Below the pieces are notes generated by a model. The model worked only from the letters and a program-made list of their open reading frames with translations, was not told the origin of the DNA and made no database searches. From assembly GCA_021846325.1 (NCBI GenBank), contig JAJZBX010000001.1:1-64000 (forward strand): DNA of 64,000 bases, in the 5' to 3' direction. This document shows, in pieces, positions 16,244 to 25,068 of the stretch. Every line of letters starts with the position of its first letter. Positions within the stretch are counted from its first letter, which is position 1. The translations under genes were made by a program, and so were the position numbers. The DNA comes from Actinomycetes bacterium (lineage in GTDB: Bacteria; Actinomycetota; Acidimicrobiia; Acidimicrobiales; RAAP-2).

Positions 16244-17644
16244 ATGACGATCGACAACCTGGACTTCAGTCGGTATCAGTTGGGCTGGTCCGATGAGCAG
16301 ATCCCGGTGTTCAAGCCGAAGAAGGGCTTGAACGAAGGAATCGTTCGTGAGATGTCCGCCATGAAGAACGAGGAGCCCTGGATGCGCGAGTTCCGGCTCC
16401 AGGCGCTGAAGCGGTTCGAAAAGAAACCGATGTTGCCGTGGTTCGCCGAGCGCATGCCCGATCTGGACTTCAACGACATCTACTACTACATCAAGCCCAC
16501 CGAGAACCAGGTTGAGCGCTGGGAGGACTTGCCCGACGCGATCAAGTCGACCTACGAGAAGTTGGGGATACCCGAAGCCGAGCGCAAGTACCTGGCCGGG
16601 GTCACGGCGCAGTACGAGTCGGAAGTCGTCTTCCACCGCAACCGCGAAGACCTCGCGCGTCTCGGCGTGCTCTTTTGCGACATGGATACCGCGGTTCGCG
16701 AGTATCCCGATCTGGTTCGCAAGTACTTCGGGACGGTGATCCCGCCCAACGACAACAAGTTCGCCGCGCTCAATTCGGCGGTGTGGAGCGGCGGTTCGTT
16801 CATCTACGTTCCACCCGGCGTCAACGTCGATCAGCCGCTGCAGGCGTACTTTCGAATCAACACCGAGAACATGGGTCAGTTCGAGCGCACGCTCATCATC
16901 GCTGACGAAGGTTCCCAGGTTCACTACGTCGAGGGCTGTTCGGCACCGGTGTACTCAACGGACTCCTTGCACTCGGCGGTCGTGGAACTCGTGGCGTTGC
17001 CCGGTTCGCGCATCACCTACACCACGATCCAGAATTGGTCGAATAACGTCTACAACTTGGTGACCAAGCGCGCGCGCGCCGAGGCCGAGGCGCACGTCGA
17101 GTGGATCGACGGCAACATCGGCTCGCGGCTCACGATGAAGTACCCCTCGGTCTACCTGATGGGTCCCAAGGCCTCCGGCGAGGTGCTGTCGGTCGCCTAC
17201 GCGGGGCCCGGCCAAGTCCAAGACGCTGGCGCAAAGATGGTGCACTGCGCGCCCGAGACGACGTCGACCATCGTGTCCAAGTCGATTTCCAAGGACGGCG
17301 GCTTGACCGCGTATCGCGGTCTCGTGAAGGTTGAGGAAGGTGCGACTGGCGCGAAGAGCTTCGTGCGCTGCGACGCGCTGATCCTCGATGAGTTCTCGAC
17401 CTCCGAGACCAGGCCCTACATGGAGATCGGTGAACAGGACGCCTCCATTGGTCACGAGGCGACCGTCTCTAAAATCGGTGATGACCAGTTGTTCTACTTG
17501 ATGAGCCGTGGTTTAACCGAGGGCCAGGCCATGGGCATGATCGTCAACGGCTTTATCGAACCGGTTACTCGCACGCTGCCGATGGAGTACGCCGTCGAAT
17601 GGTCGCGACTCATTGAGCTGCAAATGGAGGGCTCGATTGGCTGA
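16244..17644 (+). CDS. sufB: Fe-S cluster scaffold subunit SufB
   Basis: The 466-aa product is SufB, which with SufC and SufD builds Fe-S clusters on the SufBC2D scaffold. It shows the family opening [53 protein letters not shown], and the C-terminal core with Cys376 in FVRCDALIL and Glu405 in [16 protein letters not shown]. These two match the E. coli residues needed for cluster assembly (C405, E434). A good ribosome binding site precedes the ATG. It is followed 36 nt later by a small Cys protein, but sufD is a kilobase away, behind an opposing gene. Confidence 0.95.
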   Translation: MTIDNLDFSRYQLGWSDEQIPVFKPKKGLNEGIVREMSAMKNEEPWMREFRLQALKRFEKKPMLPWFAERMPDLDFNDIYYYIKPTENQVERWEDLPDAIKSTYEKLGIPEAERKYLAGVTAQYESEVVFHRNREDLARLGVLFCDMDTAVREYPDLVRKYFGTVIPPNDNKFAALNSAVWSGGSFIYVPPGVNVDQPLQAYFRINTENMGQFERTLIIADEGSQVHYVEGCSAPVYSTDSLHSAVVELVALPGSRITYTTIQNWSNNVYNLVTKRARAEAEAHVEWIDGNIGSRLTMKYPSVYLMGPKASGEVLSVAYAGPGQVQDAGAKMVHCAPETTSTIVSKSISKDGGLTAYRGLVKVEEGATGAKSFVRCDALILDEFSTSETRPYMEIGEQDASIGHEATVSKIGDDQLFYLMSRGLTEGQAMGMIVNGFIEPVTRTLPMEYAVEWSRLIELQMEGSIG

Positions 17645-17680
17645 CCGACTCGACCACTGCTCGCGTGGAAGGATTGTCCG

Positions 17681-18034
17681 ATGGGAATGCGCGAGGAGTG
17701 CAAGCACTTTCAGAGCCGCACGTACCGCAACGGTGAAGTAGCGCGGTTCTGTGTCTTGGGCAACGCGCCCGATCAGCCCTGGGCCTGCCCGGACGACTGC
17801 GTAACCTACGAGCGGCGCCTGGCCGACGTGGGGTGGTCGCACGGTTCGCTGGTGGATCGTCCCGTGGAATCGGCGCCCAACACCGATGTGCCCCTGGACG
17901 ATCGTCGAGCCCTGCTCGAACAGGCGAGCGAGATTGTCAACGCCGTGGCGCCCGAGCTGGTTAACGAGCGGCGTCGTGAACTCGACGACGCCGACCGACG
18001 CGACCGACGCGGCTGGCGCTTCTGGCGCCGCTAG
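17681..18034 (+). CDS. Small conserved protein with four Cys, next to sufB
   Basis: The 117-aa protein has Cys at 7, 24, 36 and 40 (REECKHF, RFCVLG, WACPDDCVTY), all in the first 40 residues, which could hold a metal or Fe-S cluster. A charged, helical C-terminal half ends in RRGWRFWRR. GGAAGG lies upstream as ribosome binding site. Position directly behind sufB suggests a link to Fe-S work, but I know no assigned function. It overlaps the 3' end of the opposing crotonase gene by 4 nt. Confidence 0.75.
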   Translation: MGMREECKHFQSRTYRNGEVARFCVLGNAPDQPWACPDDCVTYERRLADVGWSHGSLVDRPVESAPNTDVPLDDRRALLEQASEIVNAVAPELVNERRRELDDADRRDRRGWRFWRR

Positions 18035-18855
18035 CGCCCCGTAAAGGTTGGCTTGCGCCGTTCGACGAACGCGCGCATCGCCTCGGCGAGGTCGTCGCTT
18101 CGCAGGTACAGCGAATTCCAGTTGGCGACGAACTCCAGTCCTTCGGCGACTGTCCGACCGTCGTTGGCGGCCAGCACCGCCTTGGTGCCTCGCACGGCCA
18201 ACGGTGAGTTGGCGGCGATCTGTTCGGCGAGGTCGTACGCCGCGGCGAGCAGGGCTTCCTGGTCCTCGAGGACGCGATTGATCAGACCAATCGCGCCGGC
18301 GTGCTCGGCGTCGACGTCCATGCCGGTGAACGCCATTTCGGCGACGTGACCGGCCCCGATGATCCGCGGGAGTCGCTGTAGCGAACCGAGATCGGCGACG
18401 ATCGCGACCTTGGTCTCGCGCACCGAGAAGATGGCCGAGCGAGCCGCCAGGCGGACGTCACACGCGCTGATCAGGTTTAGGCCGCCGCCGAGGCAGTAGC
18501 CGTGGACGGCCGCGATGACCGGCATCGGCAGATCCGCGATCGAGTTCACCGCGCCCTGCATGGCTCGCACGGCGCGGTAGCGGGCGGCGTTGCGCTCGGC
18601 TGGCGAGCCCGCACGATCCTCGGCCAGCAGGTTGGCGCCGAGTTCTTTCAGGTCCAGTCCCACCGTGAAGTCCTGGCCCCGCGCGGCCACGACGACCGCG
18701 CGAACCTCGGGCGTGTCGCGCAGCGCGCCGGCGGCGCGGGGCAGATCCTCCCAGAAGGCTCGACCCATGGCGTTGCGCGCGTCGGGACGGTTCAGCCACA
18801 GCGTGGCCACCTCACCCGCGACGTCGAGATCTAAGACCGCCGATGTGAATTCCAT
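18031..18855 (-). CDS. Enoyl-CoA hydratase/isomerase family protein, dienoyl-CoA isomerase-like
   Basis: The 274-aa crotonase-fold protein has VVVAARGQDFTVGLDLKEL (oxyanion hole), GYCLGGGLNLISACDVRLAA and FSVRETKVAIVADLGSLQRL. The Glu and Asp eight residues apart in the last motif match the catalytic pair of delta3,5-delta2,4-dienoyl-CoA isomerase (E196/D204 in the rat enzyme). The third acidic residue (D176) is Asn here. So it is an isomerase-type member, and activity on dienoyl-CoA is inferred. The start is fixed by AGGAGGTGTC just before the ATG; the open frame continues far upstream only as antisense to sufD. It lies inside the suf region on the opposite strand. Confidence 0.85.
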   Translation of the reverse strand: MEFTSAVLDLDVAGEVATLWLNRPDARNAMGRAFWEDLPRAAGALRDTPEVRAVVVAARGQDFTVGLDLKELGANLLAEDRAGSPAERNAARYRAVRAMQGAVNSIADLPMPVIAAVHGYCLGGGLNLISACDVRLAARSAIFSVRETKVAIVADLGSLQRLPRIIGAGHVAEMAFTGMDVDAEHAGAIGLINRVLEDQEALLAAAYDLAEQIAANSPLAVRGTKAVLAANDGRTVAEGLEFVANWNSLYLRSDDLAEAMRAFVERRKPTFTGR

Positions 18856-18933
18856 GACACCTCCTGCCCGCTGGCACACTAGACCGGCGGACCGGTGCCG
18901 TGTTCCACCAGTACACTGCGTAAGCCCTCGCCT

Positions 18934-20172
18934 ATGAACTCGTTCGCCGACTCCGCCACTTCGTTGATCACCAGTCGGCCCGACGCCGAGACGCGACGAC
19001 GGGCGTGGTCGATGTTCGAAGCGGCCGGGCTGCCCTCGACGCTCGACGAGGTGTGGCGATACGCCCCGCTGTCGGACTTTGACCTTGATCGCTATCGAGT
19101 GCCGACCGCTCCCGTTGACGCCCCGTTGGCCCCCTTCGCCACGTCGCTCGCGGGACTCTCGAGTTGCGTCGTGCGCGTGGCGGACGGGTATCGAGTGGTT
19201 GATGGCACCGACGTCAAAGGCGTGACCATCGACGAAGCACCGAGTTCTCTCGCCTTCGGTGGCGACGACCCTTTCGAACGCTACGCCAGTGACACCTTTG
19301 CGCTGCTGAACACCGCGTTGGCCCCGGGGACCACGGTCGTGAGCGTTGAACCTGGCGTGATCGTCCACGAGCCGATCATCATCATTCACAGTGCGCACGC
19401 CACTGCGTCGTTCCCCCGAACCCAGGTGAGGCTGGGCACCGGATCGAGCGCGACGGTCATCGAGTACTACGACGGCGGCGACGGCGCCGTCGTCGTCCCG
19501 GTGAGCGAACTCGAGGTGGGGCCAAACGCCTCGCTGCGACTCGTCACGTATCAGCGGCTCGCCGCCACGGCCTGGCACGTAGCGCGCACGACGGCGATCC
19601 TGGACCGCGACGCGCGACTGAACCAGTCGGTTTTGGGCATGGGCGCCAACTACAACCGGTCGCGCAACGACGCCGACCTGCGCGCGAGCGGTGCGCAGAA
19701 TGAGTTGCGCACGACGTTTCTCGGTAGTGGCGTTCAGGTTCACGATTTTCGAACGCGCCAGTACCACCGTGGCGCGCGAACGCGCTCGACGCTGTTGGCC
19801 AAGGGTGCCGTGGCCGAATCGTCGCGGTCGGTCTACACCGGACTGATCGAGATTGAAAAGGGCGCCAAGAAGACCGACGCCCGCCAGACGAACCACAACC
19901 TGCTCCTGTCGCCCTTCGCGCACGCCGACAGCGTGCCGAACCTGGACATCCGTGAGAACGATGTCGTCTGCGCCCACGCGTCGAGCGTTGGTCCGCTCGA
20001 TGAACTGCAGCGGTGGTACCTCGAATCGCGCGGTGTCGAGCGTCACGATGCCGAGCGGCTGATGATTCAAGGATTCTTTCTCGAGATGCTCGATGCGCTG
20101 CCGTCATCAGTGGCGCGCCTCGTGGAAGATGACGTCGCGTCGGTGCTGCGGTCCGTGGCGGTGATCGCGTGA
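18934..20172 (+). CDS. sufD: Fe-S cluster scaffold subunit SufD
   Basis: The 412-aa product is SufD, partner of SufB. It shows EVWRYAPLSDFDLDRYRVP near the N-terminus, the beta-helix core, and SFPRTQVRLGTGSSATVIEY. The C-terminus GAKKTDARQTNHNLLLSPFA and ENDVVCAHASSVGPLDELQR carries the conserved His of the SufB/SufD interface. The ATG giving MNSFADS is preferred over a GTG 39 nt upstream. It starts 78 nt from the divergent crotonase gene, so its promoter must be in that gap. It overlaps the Rieske gene by 4 nt. Confidence 0.92.
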   Translation: MNSFADSATSLITSRPDAETRRRAWSMFEAAGLPSTLDEVWRYAPLSDFDLDRYRVPTAPVDAPLAPFATSLAGLSSCVVRVADGYRVVDGTDVKGVTIDEAPSSLAFGGDDPFERYASDTFALLNTALAPGTTVVSVEPGVIVHEPIIIIHSAHATASFPRTQVRLGTGSSATVIEYYDGGDGAVVVPVSELEVGPNASLRLVTYQRLAATAWHVARTTAILDRDARLNQSVLGMGANYNRSRNDADLRASGAQNELRTTFLGSGVQVHDFRTRQYHRGARTRSTLLAKGAVAESSRSVYTGLIEIEKGAKKTDARQTNHNLLLSPFAHADSVPNLDIRENDVVCAHASSVGPLDELQRWYLESRGVERHDAERLMIQGFFLEMLDALPSSVARLVEDDVASVLRSVAVIA

Positions 20173-20483
20173 ACGCCGTCGACGTTGGGTCGCTCGATGA
20201 CTTCGTGAGCGGTGAGGCTCGTCAACTGCACGTCGGATCGAGAACGCTCGTGGTGGTGCGAATCGACGACGACGTCTACGTGCTCGACGATCGCTGCAGC
20301 CACGAGGAATTCAGTCTCGCCGAGGGTGAAGTCGACGCGACGAACGCCACGATTGAGTGCGCTCGTCACGGCGCGATCTTTGACCTCAAGGATGGCGAGC
20401 CCCAGTCGTTTCCGGCTACGCGGCCGGTGGCCCGCTACGACGTGTTGATCAGAGACGGGCGGGTCGAGGTGGTCGTACCGTGA
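20169..20483 (+). CDS. Rieske [2Fe-2S] ferredoxin-like protein in the suf operon
   Basis: The 104-aa protein is a stand-alone Rieske domain. CSH in DDRCSHEEFSLAEGE and CxxH in ECARHGAIFDLKDG give the two Cys and two His ligands. Such proteins carry electrons for oxygenases, and in many actinobacterial suf operons a homologue sits between sufD and sufC, probably as electron donor or accessory factor for cluster assembly. The GTG start overlaps sufD, and the stop overlaps the next GTG, so the three genes are translationally coupled. Confidence 0.9.
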   Translation: MNAVDVGSLDDFVSGEARQLHVGSRTLVVVRIDDDVYVLDDRCSHEEFSLAEGEVDATNATIECARHGAIFDLKDGEPQSFPATRPVARYDVLIRDGRVEVVVP

Positions 20484-21211
20484 GCGCCGTGCTGAGGATT
20501 TCGAACCTGCGCGTCGCCGTGGGTGGTAAGGAGGTGTTGCGGGGCTTCGATCTCACGATGCGCTCGGGCGAAGTTCACGTGATCATGGGTCCGAATGGTT
20601 CGGGCAAGTCGACCCTCGCGCACGCGCTGGCCGGTCACCCCGGCTATCAGGTACTCGGTGGTTCGGTACGGCTCGACGACGTGGAGCTGCTCGAGCTTTC
20701 GCCCACCGAACGCGTTCGTCACGGTCTGTTTCTCGCGATGCAGCAGCCCATGGAAGTACCCGGCGTTCGACTCGTTGACGTGCTCGCGGCCGCGGGTGTC
20801 GCTCGCGACGGTTTGAACGAGCGCATGGCGAGCGAGGCGCGGCGCGTTGACCTGCGCGCAGAACTACTCGAGCGCTTCGTCAACGTAGATCTGTCCGGCG
20901 GTGAGCGAAAACGGGCCGAGATGGTCCAGTTCGGCGTCCTACGACCACGCTTCGCCATCTTGGACGAGATCGATTCGGGTCTCGACGTTGACGCGCTCGG
21001 CTCGGTGGCGCGGCGTCTCGCCGAGTCCACCACCGAGTGGGATTGTGGCGTTCTGGCGATCACGCACTTTCGACGGCTGTTGCACGAGTTGACCCCGACG
21101 ATGATTCACGTGGTCAGCGGCGGTCGCGTCGTCGCGACGGGCGGGCCCGAACTCGCCGAGACGCTCGAGCGCGACGGCTACGAGCCGTTTCGCGACACGA
21201 GTGCGTCGTAA
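20480..21211 (+). CDS. sufC: SufC-type ATPase, divergent copy (SufC1)
   Basis: The 243-aa ABC ATPase powers the SufBD scaffold. Walker A is GPNGSGKST, signature DLSGGERKRAEM, Walker B FAILDEIDSGLDVDALGS, and the H-loop His is in AITHFRRLL, so all catalytic parts are present. Compared with the second copy downstream, the Q-loop is AMQQPMEVPG (not AFQYPEAIGG) and the helical stretch between Q-loop and signature is about 8 residues shorter. Because it is coupled to sufD and the Rieske gene, it is the likely partner of SufD here. Confidence 0.9.
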   Translation: MSAVLRISNLRVAVGGKEVLRGFDLTMRSGEVHVIMGPNGSGKSTLAHALAGHPGYQVLGGSVRLDDVELLELSPTERVRHGLFLAMQQPMEVPGVRLVDVLAAAGVARDGLNERMASEARRVDLRAELLERFVNVDLSGGERKRAEMVQFGVLRPRFAILDEIDSGLDVDALGSVARRLAESTTEWDCGVLAITHFRRLLHELTPTMIHVVSGGRVVATGGPELAETLERDGYEPFRDTSAS

Positions 21212-21222
21212 CGAGTCCGGAG

Positions 21223-21228
21223 TACAGT
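21223..21228 (+). promoter_or_regulatory. -10-like TACAGT before the LCP gene
   Basis: It lies 6 nt before the ATG at 21235, just after the sufC1 stop, so the LCP gene can be transcribed on its own as a leaderless mRNA. Confidence 0.45.
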
Positions 21229-21234
21229 TGACCG

Positions 21235-22581
21235 ATGGCTGAAGGACGTCACAGCGCCCCTCGGGATCGTGCCGACCGACCGTCCAAGGCGTCCAAGCGC
21301 GCACTGGCCAACGAAGCGCGCCTGCGGGCCCTCGGCGAGGCGGTCGAGCAGCGAGCCGATCCGACCCGCCGGCCCCGTGTGGCCAAGGTACGCCGACCCC
21401 ACCGCGTGCGCCGCATCGCGCTCATTGGAACGGCGTCGATCGTCGGCCTCGTGGTCGTACTCGTCGGCGGCGGGTACCTCTACGCCCAGTGGCGATTCAG
21501 CCAGATCCCGAAGGTCAACGTGGCGGGCGAACTACCCCAGCTGTCGGGCCGCCCGTTCAACATCCTCGAGATCGGATCGGATTCGCGCGTGGGGCTCACG
21601 GGTGCGGTGGCTCGTCAGACGGGAGCGTCCGCGGGCGCCGTGTCGGGCCAGCGCAGTGACGTCGTGAAGATCATGCACATCGACCCGGCCGCCGGCACGA
21701 TCACCATCCTCTCCATCCCGCGCGACACGATGGTCACCCTGCTCGCGAACCAGGCGCTCTTCGGTAAATTCAACCGCATCAACGTCAACTACGGCAACGG
21801 GCCTTCACTGCTCGCCCAGACCATCACCGCCAATTTCGGTATTCCGATCAACCACGTCATCCAAGTCAGCTTCGCCGGACTCATCAACGCCGCCGACGCG
21901 ATCGGCGGGGTCTATCTCGACTTTCCCTTTCCCGCCAAGGACGCCTATTCCGGCCTCAACGTTGCGCACGCCGGTTGTCAGCTGGTGACGGGGTTCCAGG
22001 CGCTCGCCGTGGCTCGAAGCCGTCACTACCAGTGGTTCCAGCACGGGGTGTGGAATTACGACCCCACGAGTGATTTCGGTCGGATCGATCGACAGAACGT
22101 CTTCATTCGGGCGTTGATTAGTCGGGCCAAGCACCTCTACAACCCGTTGACCATCAACTCCTTTCTCGCCAAGATTCCCCAGGGCATCACACTGGACAGT
22201 GGCTTCACCCTCAATGAGTTGATCGCGCTCGCCGTGAAGTTCCACGGCTTCAATCCAGCGAACATGCTCACCTACACGCTGCCGACGTTTCCCGCGACCG
22301 TCGCGCCGCTGGGCGACGTGCTCTTCGTCCAACAGCCCGAGGCGCAGCAACTGCTGGTGAATATCTTTGGTTCCTCGCTGCTCACCCCGACGAATCCGTC
22401 GCCCAACCAGCAGGGGCAAACGCCCCTGCCGCCGGTGGTCACCACGACGACGGTGCCGACCGTGACGTCGAGCACGATTCACGCGTCATCGGCGACGTCG
22501 ACCAGGGCCACAGCGCGGCCCGCCACGTCCAATCCGACCAACGTCGTGCCCTACTGGGACCCCGTGCCCTGCACACCGTAG
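21235..22581 (+). CDS. LytR-CpsA-Psr (LCP) family cell-wall glycopolymer ligase
   Basis: The 448-aa protein has a basic cytoplasmic N-terminus (~60 residues), one membrane helix (IALIGTASIVGLVVVLVGGGYLY), an extracellular LCP domain and a Thr/Ser/Pro-rich tail. LCP marks are FNILEIGSDSR, QRSDVVKIMHIDP, SIPRDTMV, FNRINVNYGNGPSLL, and the Arg residues in AVARSRHYQ and DFGRIDRQNVFI. Such enzymes attach wall polymers to peptidoglycan. Its last 31 nt overlap the convergent sufU. Its place between suf genes seems incidental. Confidence 0.88.
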   Translation: MAEGRHSAPRDRADRPSKASKRALANEARLRALGEAVEQRADPTRRPRVAKVRRPHRVRRIALIGTASIVGLVVVLVGGGYLYAQWRFSQIPKVNVAGELPQLSGRPFNILEIGSDSRVGLTGAVARQTGASAGAVSGQRSDVVKIMHIDPAAGTITILSIPRDTMVTLLANQALFGKFNRINVNYGNGPSLLAQTITANFGIPINHVIQVSFAGLINAADAIGGVYLDFPFPAKDAYSGLNVAHAGCQLVTGFQALAVARSRHYQWFQHGVWNYDPTSDFGRIDRQNVFIRALISRAKHLYNPLTINSFLAKIPQGITLDSGFTLNELIALAVKFHGFNPANMLTYTLPTFPATVAPLGDVLFVQQPEAQQLLVNIFGSSLLTPTNPSPNQQGQTPLPPVVTTTTVPTVTSSTIHASSATSTRATARPATSNPTNVVPYWDPVPCTP

Positions 22582-23036
22582 GCGTCGTCTAGCCCCTGGC
22601 TGAGCGTATTCCACGCGAGCGTCGCGCACTTGATGCGCACGGGGAACTTCACGACCCCCTGGAGTGCGGCCAGCTCACCCATCGTTCGAAGGTCAGCGAC
22701 CACCGGCTCGGCGCGATCGTCCAAGGCGGTCTGGTGCACGGTCATCAGTTGCTTGAAGCGCTCGATGGTCTCGCGCGCCTCGTCGACGGTCTTGCCCTTC
22801 ACTGCCGCACTCATCATCGAAGAGGACGCCTGGGAGATTGAGCAGCCGTGCCCGGTGAGCTTGATGTCGACGATGATACCGTCACGCACGTCGAGAAAGA
22901 CGGTGAGCTCGTCGCCGCAGAGTGGGTTGTAGCCCTCGGTGCGCACGACGCCCGGGGCGTCGAGCTCGCCTCGGTTGCGCGGCGAACGATAGTGATCGAG
23001 AATGATCTCGCGGTAGAGGTCGTCGAGGTTCGCCAT
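22551..23036 (-). CDS. sufU: Zn-dependent sulfurtransferase SufU
   Basis: The 161-aa protein takes the persulfide sulfur from SufS and passes it to SufB. It has the Zn ligands Cys40 and Asp42 in NPLCGDELTVF, Cys65 in TGHGCSISQASSSMMS and Cys137 in RIKCATLAW. The ~20-residue insertion before the third Cys that separates SufU from IscU is present. The ATG is 3 nt behind the sufS stop, so the two are co-translated, as in other Gram-positive suf operons. Confidence 0.93.
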   Translation of the reverse strand: MANLDDLYREIILDHYRSPRNRGELDAPGVVRTEGYNPLCGDELTVFLDVRDGIIVDIKLTGHGCSISQASSSMMSAAVKGKTVDEARETIERFKQLMTVHQTALDDRAEPVVADLRTMGELAALQGVVKFPVRIKCATLAWNTLSQGLDDAYGVQGTGSQ

Positions 23037-23039
23037 CGA

Positions 23040-24275
23040 CTACCCGAACATCGAGACGGCGCTATCGAGCGCGTCGAGCAGTACGTCGGTGTCGGCGACG
23101 GTTGAATAGGGACCGAACGACGCTCGCGCCGTCGCGGCGAGTCCGAAGCGACGCATCAGCGGTTTGGCGCAGTGGTGCCCCGGACGCACGCACACGCCGA
23201 ACTGGTCGAGGACTTGGGCGACGTCGTGGGGGTGCACGCCGTCGACGTCGAGGCTGAGCACTCCGCCACGGTCGACCGAATTGGCCGGACCAATCACGCG
23301 TACGCGACCATTGAAGCGTGCGTCGAGGCGTGCGAGGGCGTCACTCGTCAGCGTCTGCTCGTGCGCCATGAGATTCTCGAGTCCCAGACCGTCGAGGTAG
23401 CGTATCGCGGCTTCGAGGCCCGCGGTCTCGGCGATAGGCGGCGTACCAGCCTCGAAGCGGGTCGGTCCGTCGGCCGGTACGTACCCGTCGAGGCGTACGT
23501 CAGCGATCATGCCACCACCGCCGAGAAACGGTGGCATCGACGCCAGAATGGCCGCGCGCGTCCAGAGCACGCCGAGTCCAGTCGGGCCGAGCATTTTGTG
23601 GGCAGAAAAGCACAGGAAGTCGGCGTCCATGTCAACCACGTCAGTGGGCTGGTGCCCGACCGACTGTGCGGCGTCCACCGCGACCAGCGCGCCGTGCTCG
23701 TGCGCCGCGCGCGCCAGGGCGGCGACCGGATTTCGGGTACCCAACACGTTTGACGTGGCGGTGAAGGAGAAGAGTTTGACGCCGTCGAGCAGTTGGTCCA
23801 AGTTCGACAGGTCGAGACGAAAGTCATCGGTGACCGGAACGAATCGCACGTCGATCCCGCGGGCGTCGCGCAGCTGGAACCACGGCACGATGTTGGCGTG
23901 GTGCTCCATCTCGGTCACCAAGACGACGTCGCCCGCCTGCAGGTTGGCGGCCCCCCACGACTTAGCGAGCAAGTTGAACGACTCGGTGGTGTTTTTCGTG
24001 AAGACGATCTCGTCGGCGCCGCCGGGGGCGTGGATAAATCGCGCGGCGGCGGCGCGGGCCCCCTCGTACACGTCGGTGGCCTCCACGGCCGTCTGGTAGA
24101 CGCCACGGTGCACGTTGGCGTGGTGAAGCGTGTAGTACCGATCCATCGCCTCGATCACGGCTCGAGGGGGCAACGTCGAAGAGGCCGAATCAAGATACGT
24201 GATGGGCCGGCCGTTAATGACCCGACCGAGCAGTGGCGTGTCAACACGAACGCGGCGCGGGTCGAACGCGCTCAT
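23040..24275 (-). CDS. sufS: Cysteine desulfurase SufS
   Basis: The 411-aa PLP enzyme (class V aminotransferase fold) draws sulfur from cysteine for Fe-S assembly. It opens with VDTPLLGRVINGRPITYLD. It shows NTTESFNLLAKSWG, TEMEHHANIVPW, the PLP lysine in CFSAHKMLGPTGLGVLW, and the catalytic Cys369 in RPGHHCAKPLM, as in group II desulfurases. The ATG overlaps the second sufC by 4 nt and it is followed by sufU. Confidence 0.95.
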   Translation of the reverse strand: MSAFDPRRVRVDTPLLGRVINGRPITYLDSASSTLPPRAVIEAMDRYYTLHHANVHRGVYQTAVEATDVYEGARAAAARFIHAPGGADEIVFTKNTTESFNLLAKSWGAANLQAGDVVLVTEMEHHANIVPWFQLRDARGIDVRFVPVTDDFRLDLSNLDQLLDGVKLFSFTATSNVLGTRNPVAALARAAHEHGALVAVDAAQSVGHQPTDVVDMDADFLCFSAHKMLGPTGLGVLWTRAAILASMPPFLGGGGMIADVRLDGYVPADGPTRFEAGTPPIAETAGLEAAIRYLDGLGLENLMAHEQTLTSDALARLDARFNGRVRVIGPANSVDRGGVLSLDVDGVHPHDVAQVLDQFGVCVRPGHHCAKPLMRRFGLAATARASFGPYSTVADTDVLLDALDSAVSMFG

Positions 24276-25030
24276 CGGACGAGCGTCCGCCAGGCGTCGT
24301 AGCCGTCCACTTCGATGGACGCCGCGAGCTCGACGCCGCCGCTGTGCACGATTCGTCCGTCGACGAGGACGTGGACTCGATCGGGCTCGATCTCTTCAAG
24401 GAGCTTGACGTAGTGGGTGACCACCAGGGCGCCCATGTCGGGGTGCTGCTCGCGCACCGTACGCACGCCGCGCGCGACGACGCGCAGCGCGTCAATATCG
24501 AGGCCCGAGTCCGTTTCGTCGAGCAGCGCGATCACCGGCTCGAGCAGGGCCATCTGCAACACCTCGTTGCGCTTGCGTTCGCCGCCGGAAAACCCCTCGT
24601 TCAAGTGGCGCTCGGCGAAGGCCGGGTCCATGCCCAGGCGGTCCATCCACTCGGCGAGCTCAAGTCGAACTTCGAGCACGGAGAGCTCGGTGAGGCCCTT
24701 ACGGGCCACGATCGCCTGACGTAGGAACTGAATCACCGAGACACCGCCGATGGCTTCGGGGTACTGGAAGGCGAGAAAGACGCCGCGGCGAGCTCGTTCG
24801 TCCGGTGGCAGTGTCGTGATGTCCTGGCCACTCAGGAGAACCTGGCCGTCGGTGACCCGGTAGCCCGGATGACCCATGACCACGCTCGCCAGGGTTGACT
24901 TGCCCGCGCCGTTGGGTCCCATGAGCGCGTGAACCTCGCCCGGGTAGACCTTCAGGTCGACCCCGCGCAAGATGACGGATTCGTCGGCGGTGGCGTGGAC
25001 GTTGCGAAGTTCTAAGAGGGGCTCAACCAC
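24272..25030 (-). CDS. sufC: SufC-type ATPase, canonical copy (SufC2)
   Basis: The 252-aa ABC ATPase is closer to textbook SufC than the plus-strand copy. Walker A is GPNGAGKST, Q-loop LAFQYPEAIGG, signature GFSGGERKRNEVLQMALLEP, Walker B LLDETDSGLDIDAL, and H-loop VVTHYVKLLEEI. It leads the sufC-sufS-sufU operon. Two complete, different sufC genes within 5 kb is unusual; this one probably serves SufB, or SufB and SufD, while the other is tied to sufD. Which one is essential cannot be told from sequence. Confidence 0.93.
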   Translation of the reverse strand: MVEPLLELRNVHATADESVILRGVDLKVYPGEVHALMGPNGAGKSTLASVVMGHPGYRVTDGQVLLSGQDITTLPPDERARRGVFLAFQYPEAIGGVSVIQFLRQAIVARKGLTELSVLEVRLELAEWMDRLGMDPAFAERHLNEGFSGGERKRNEVLQMALLEPVIALLDETDSGLDIDALRVVARGVRTVREQHPDMGALVVTHYVKLLEEIEPDRVHVLVDGRIVHSGGVELAASIEVDGYDAWRTLVR

Positions 25031-25036
25031 ATGGTG

Positions 25037-25042
25037 AGCCTA
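25037..25042 (-). promoter_or_regulatory. -10-like TAGGCT before sufC2-sufS-sufU
   Basis: On the minus strand it is 6 nt before the GTG of the second sufC, pointing to a leaderless operon transcript independent of sufB and sufD. Confidence 0.45.
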
Positions 25043-25068
25043 CCGTCCTCGTCGAAATTCACTGCCGC

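Noticed and set aside
18031-20070. 679-codon minus-strand frame covering the crotonase gene and beyond
   Set aside because: Only the last 274 codons look like a protein. The upstream part is the mirror of sufD, and AGGAGGTGTC before the internal ATG fixes the real start.
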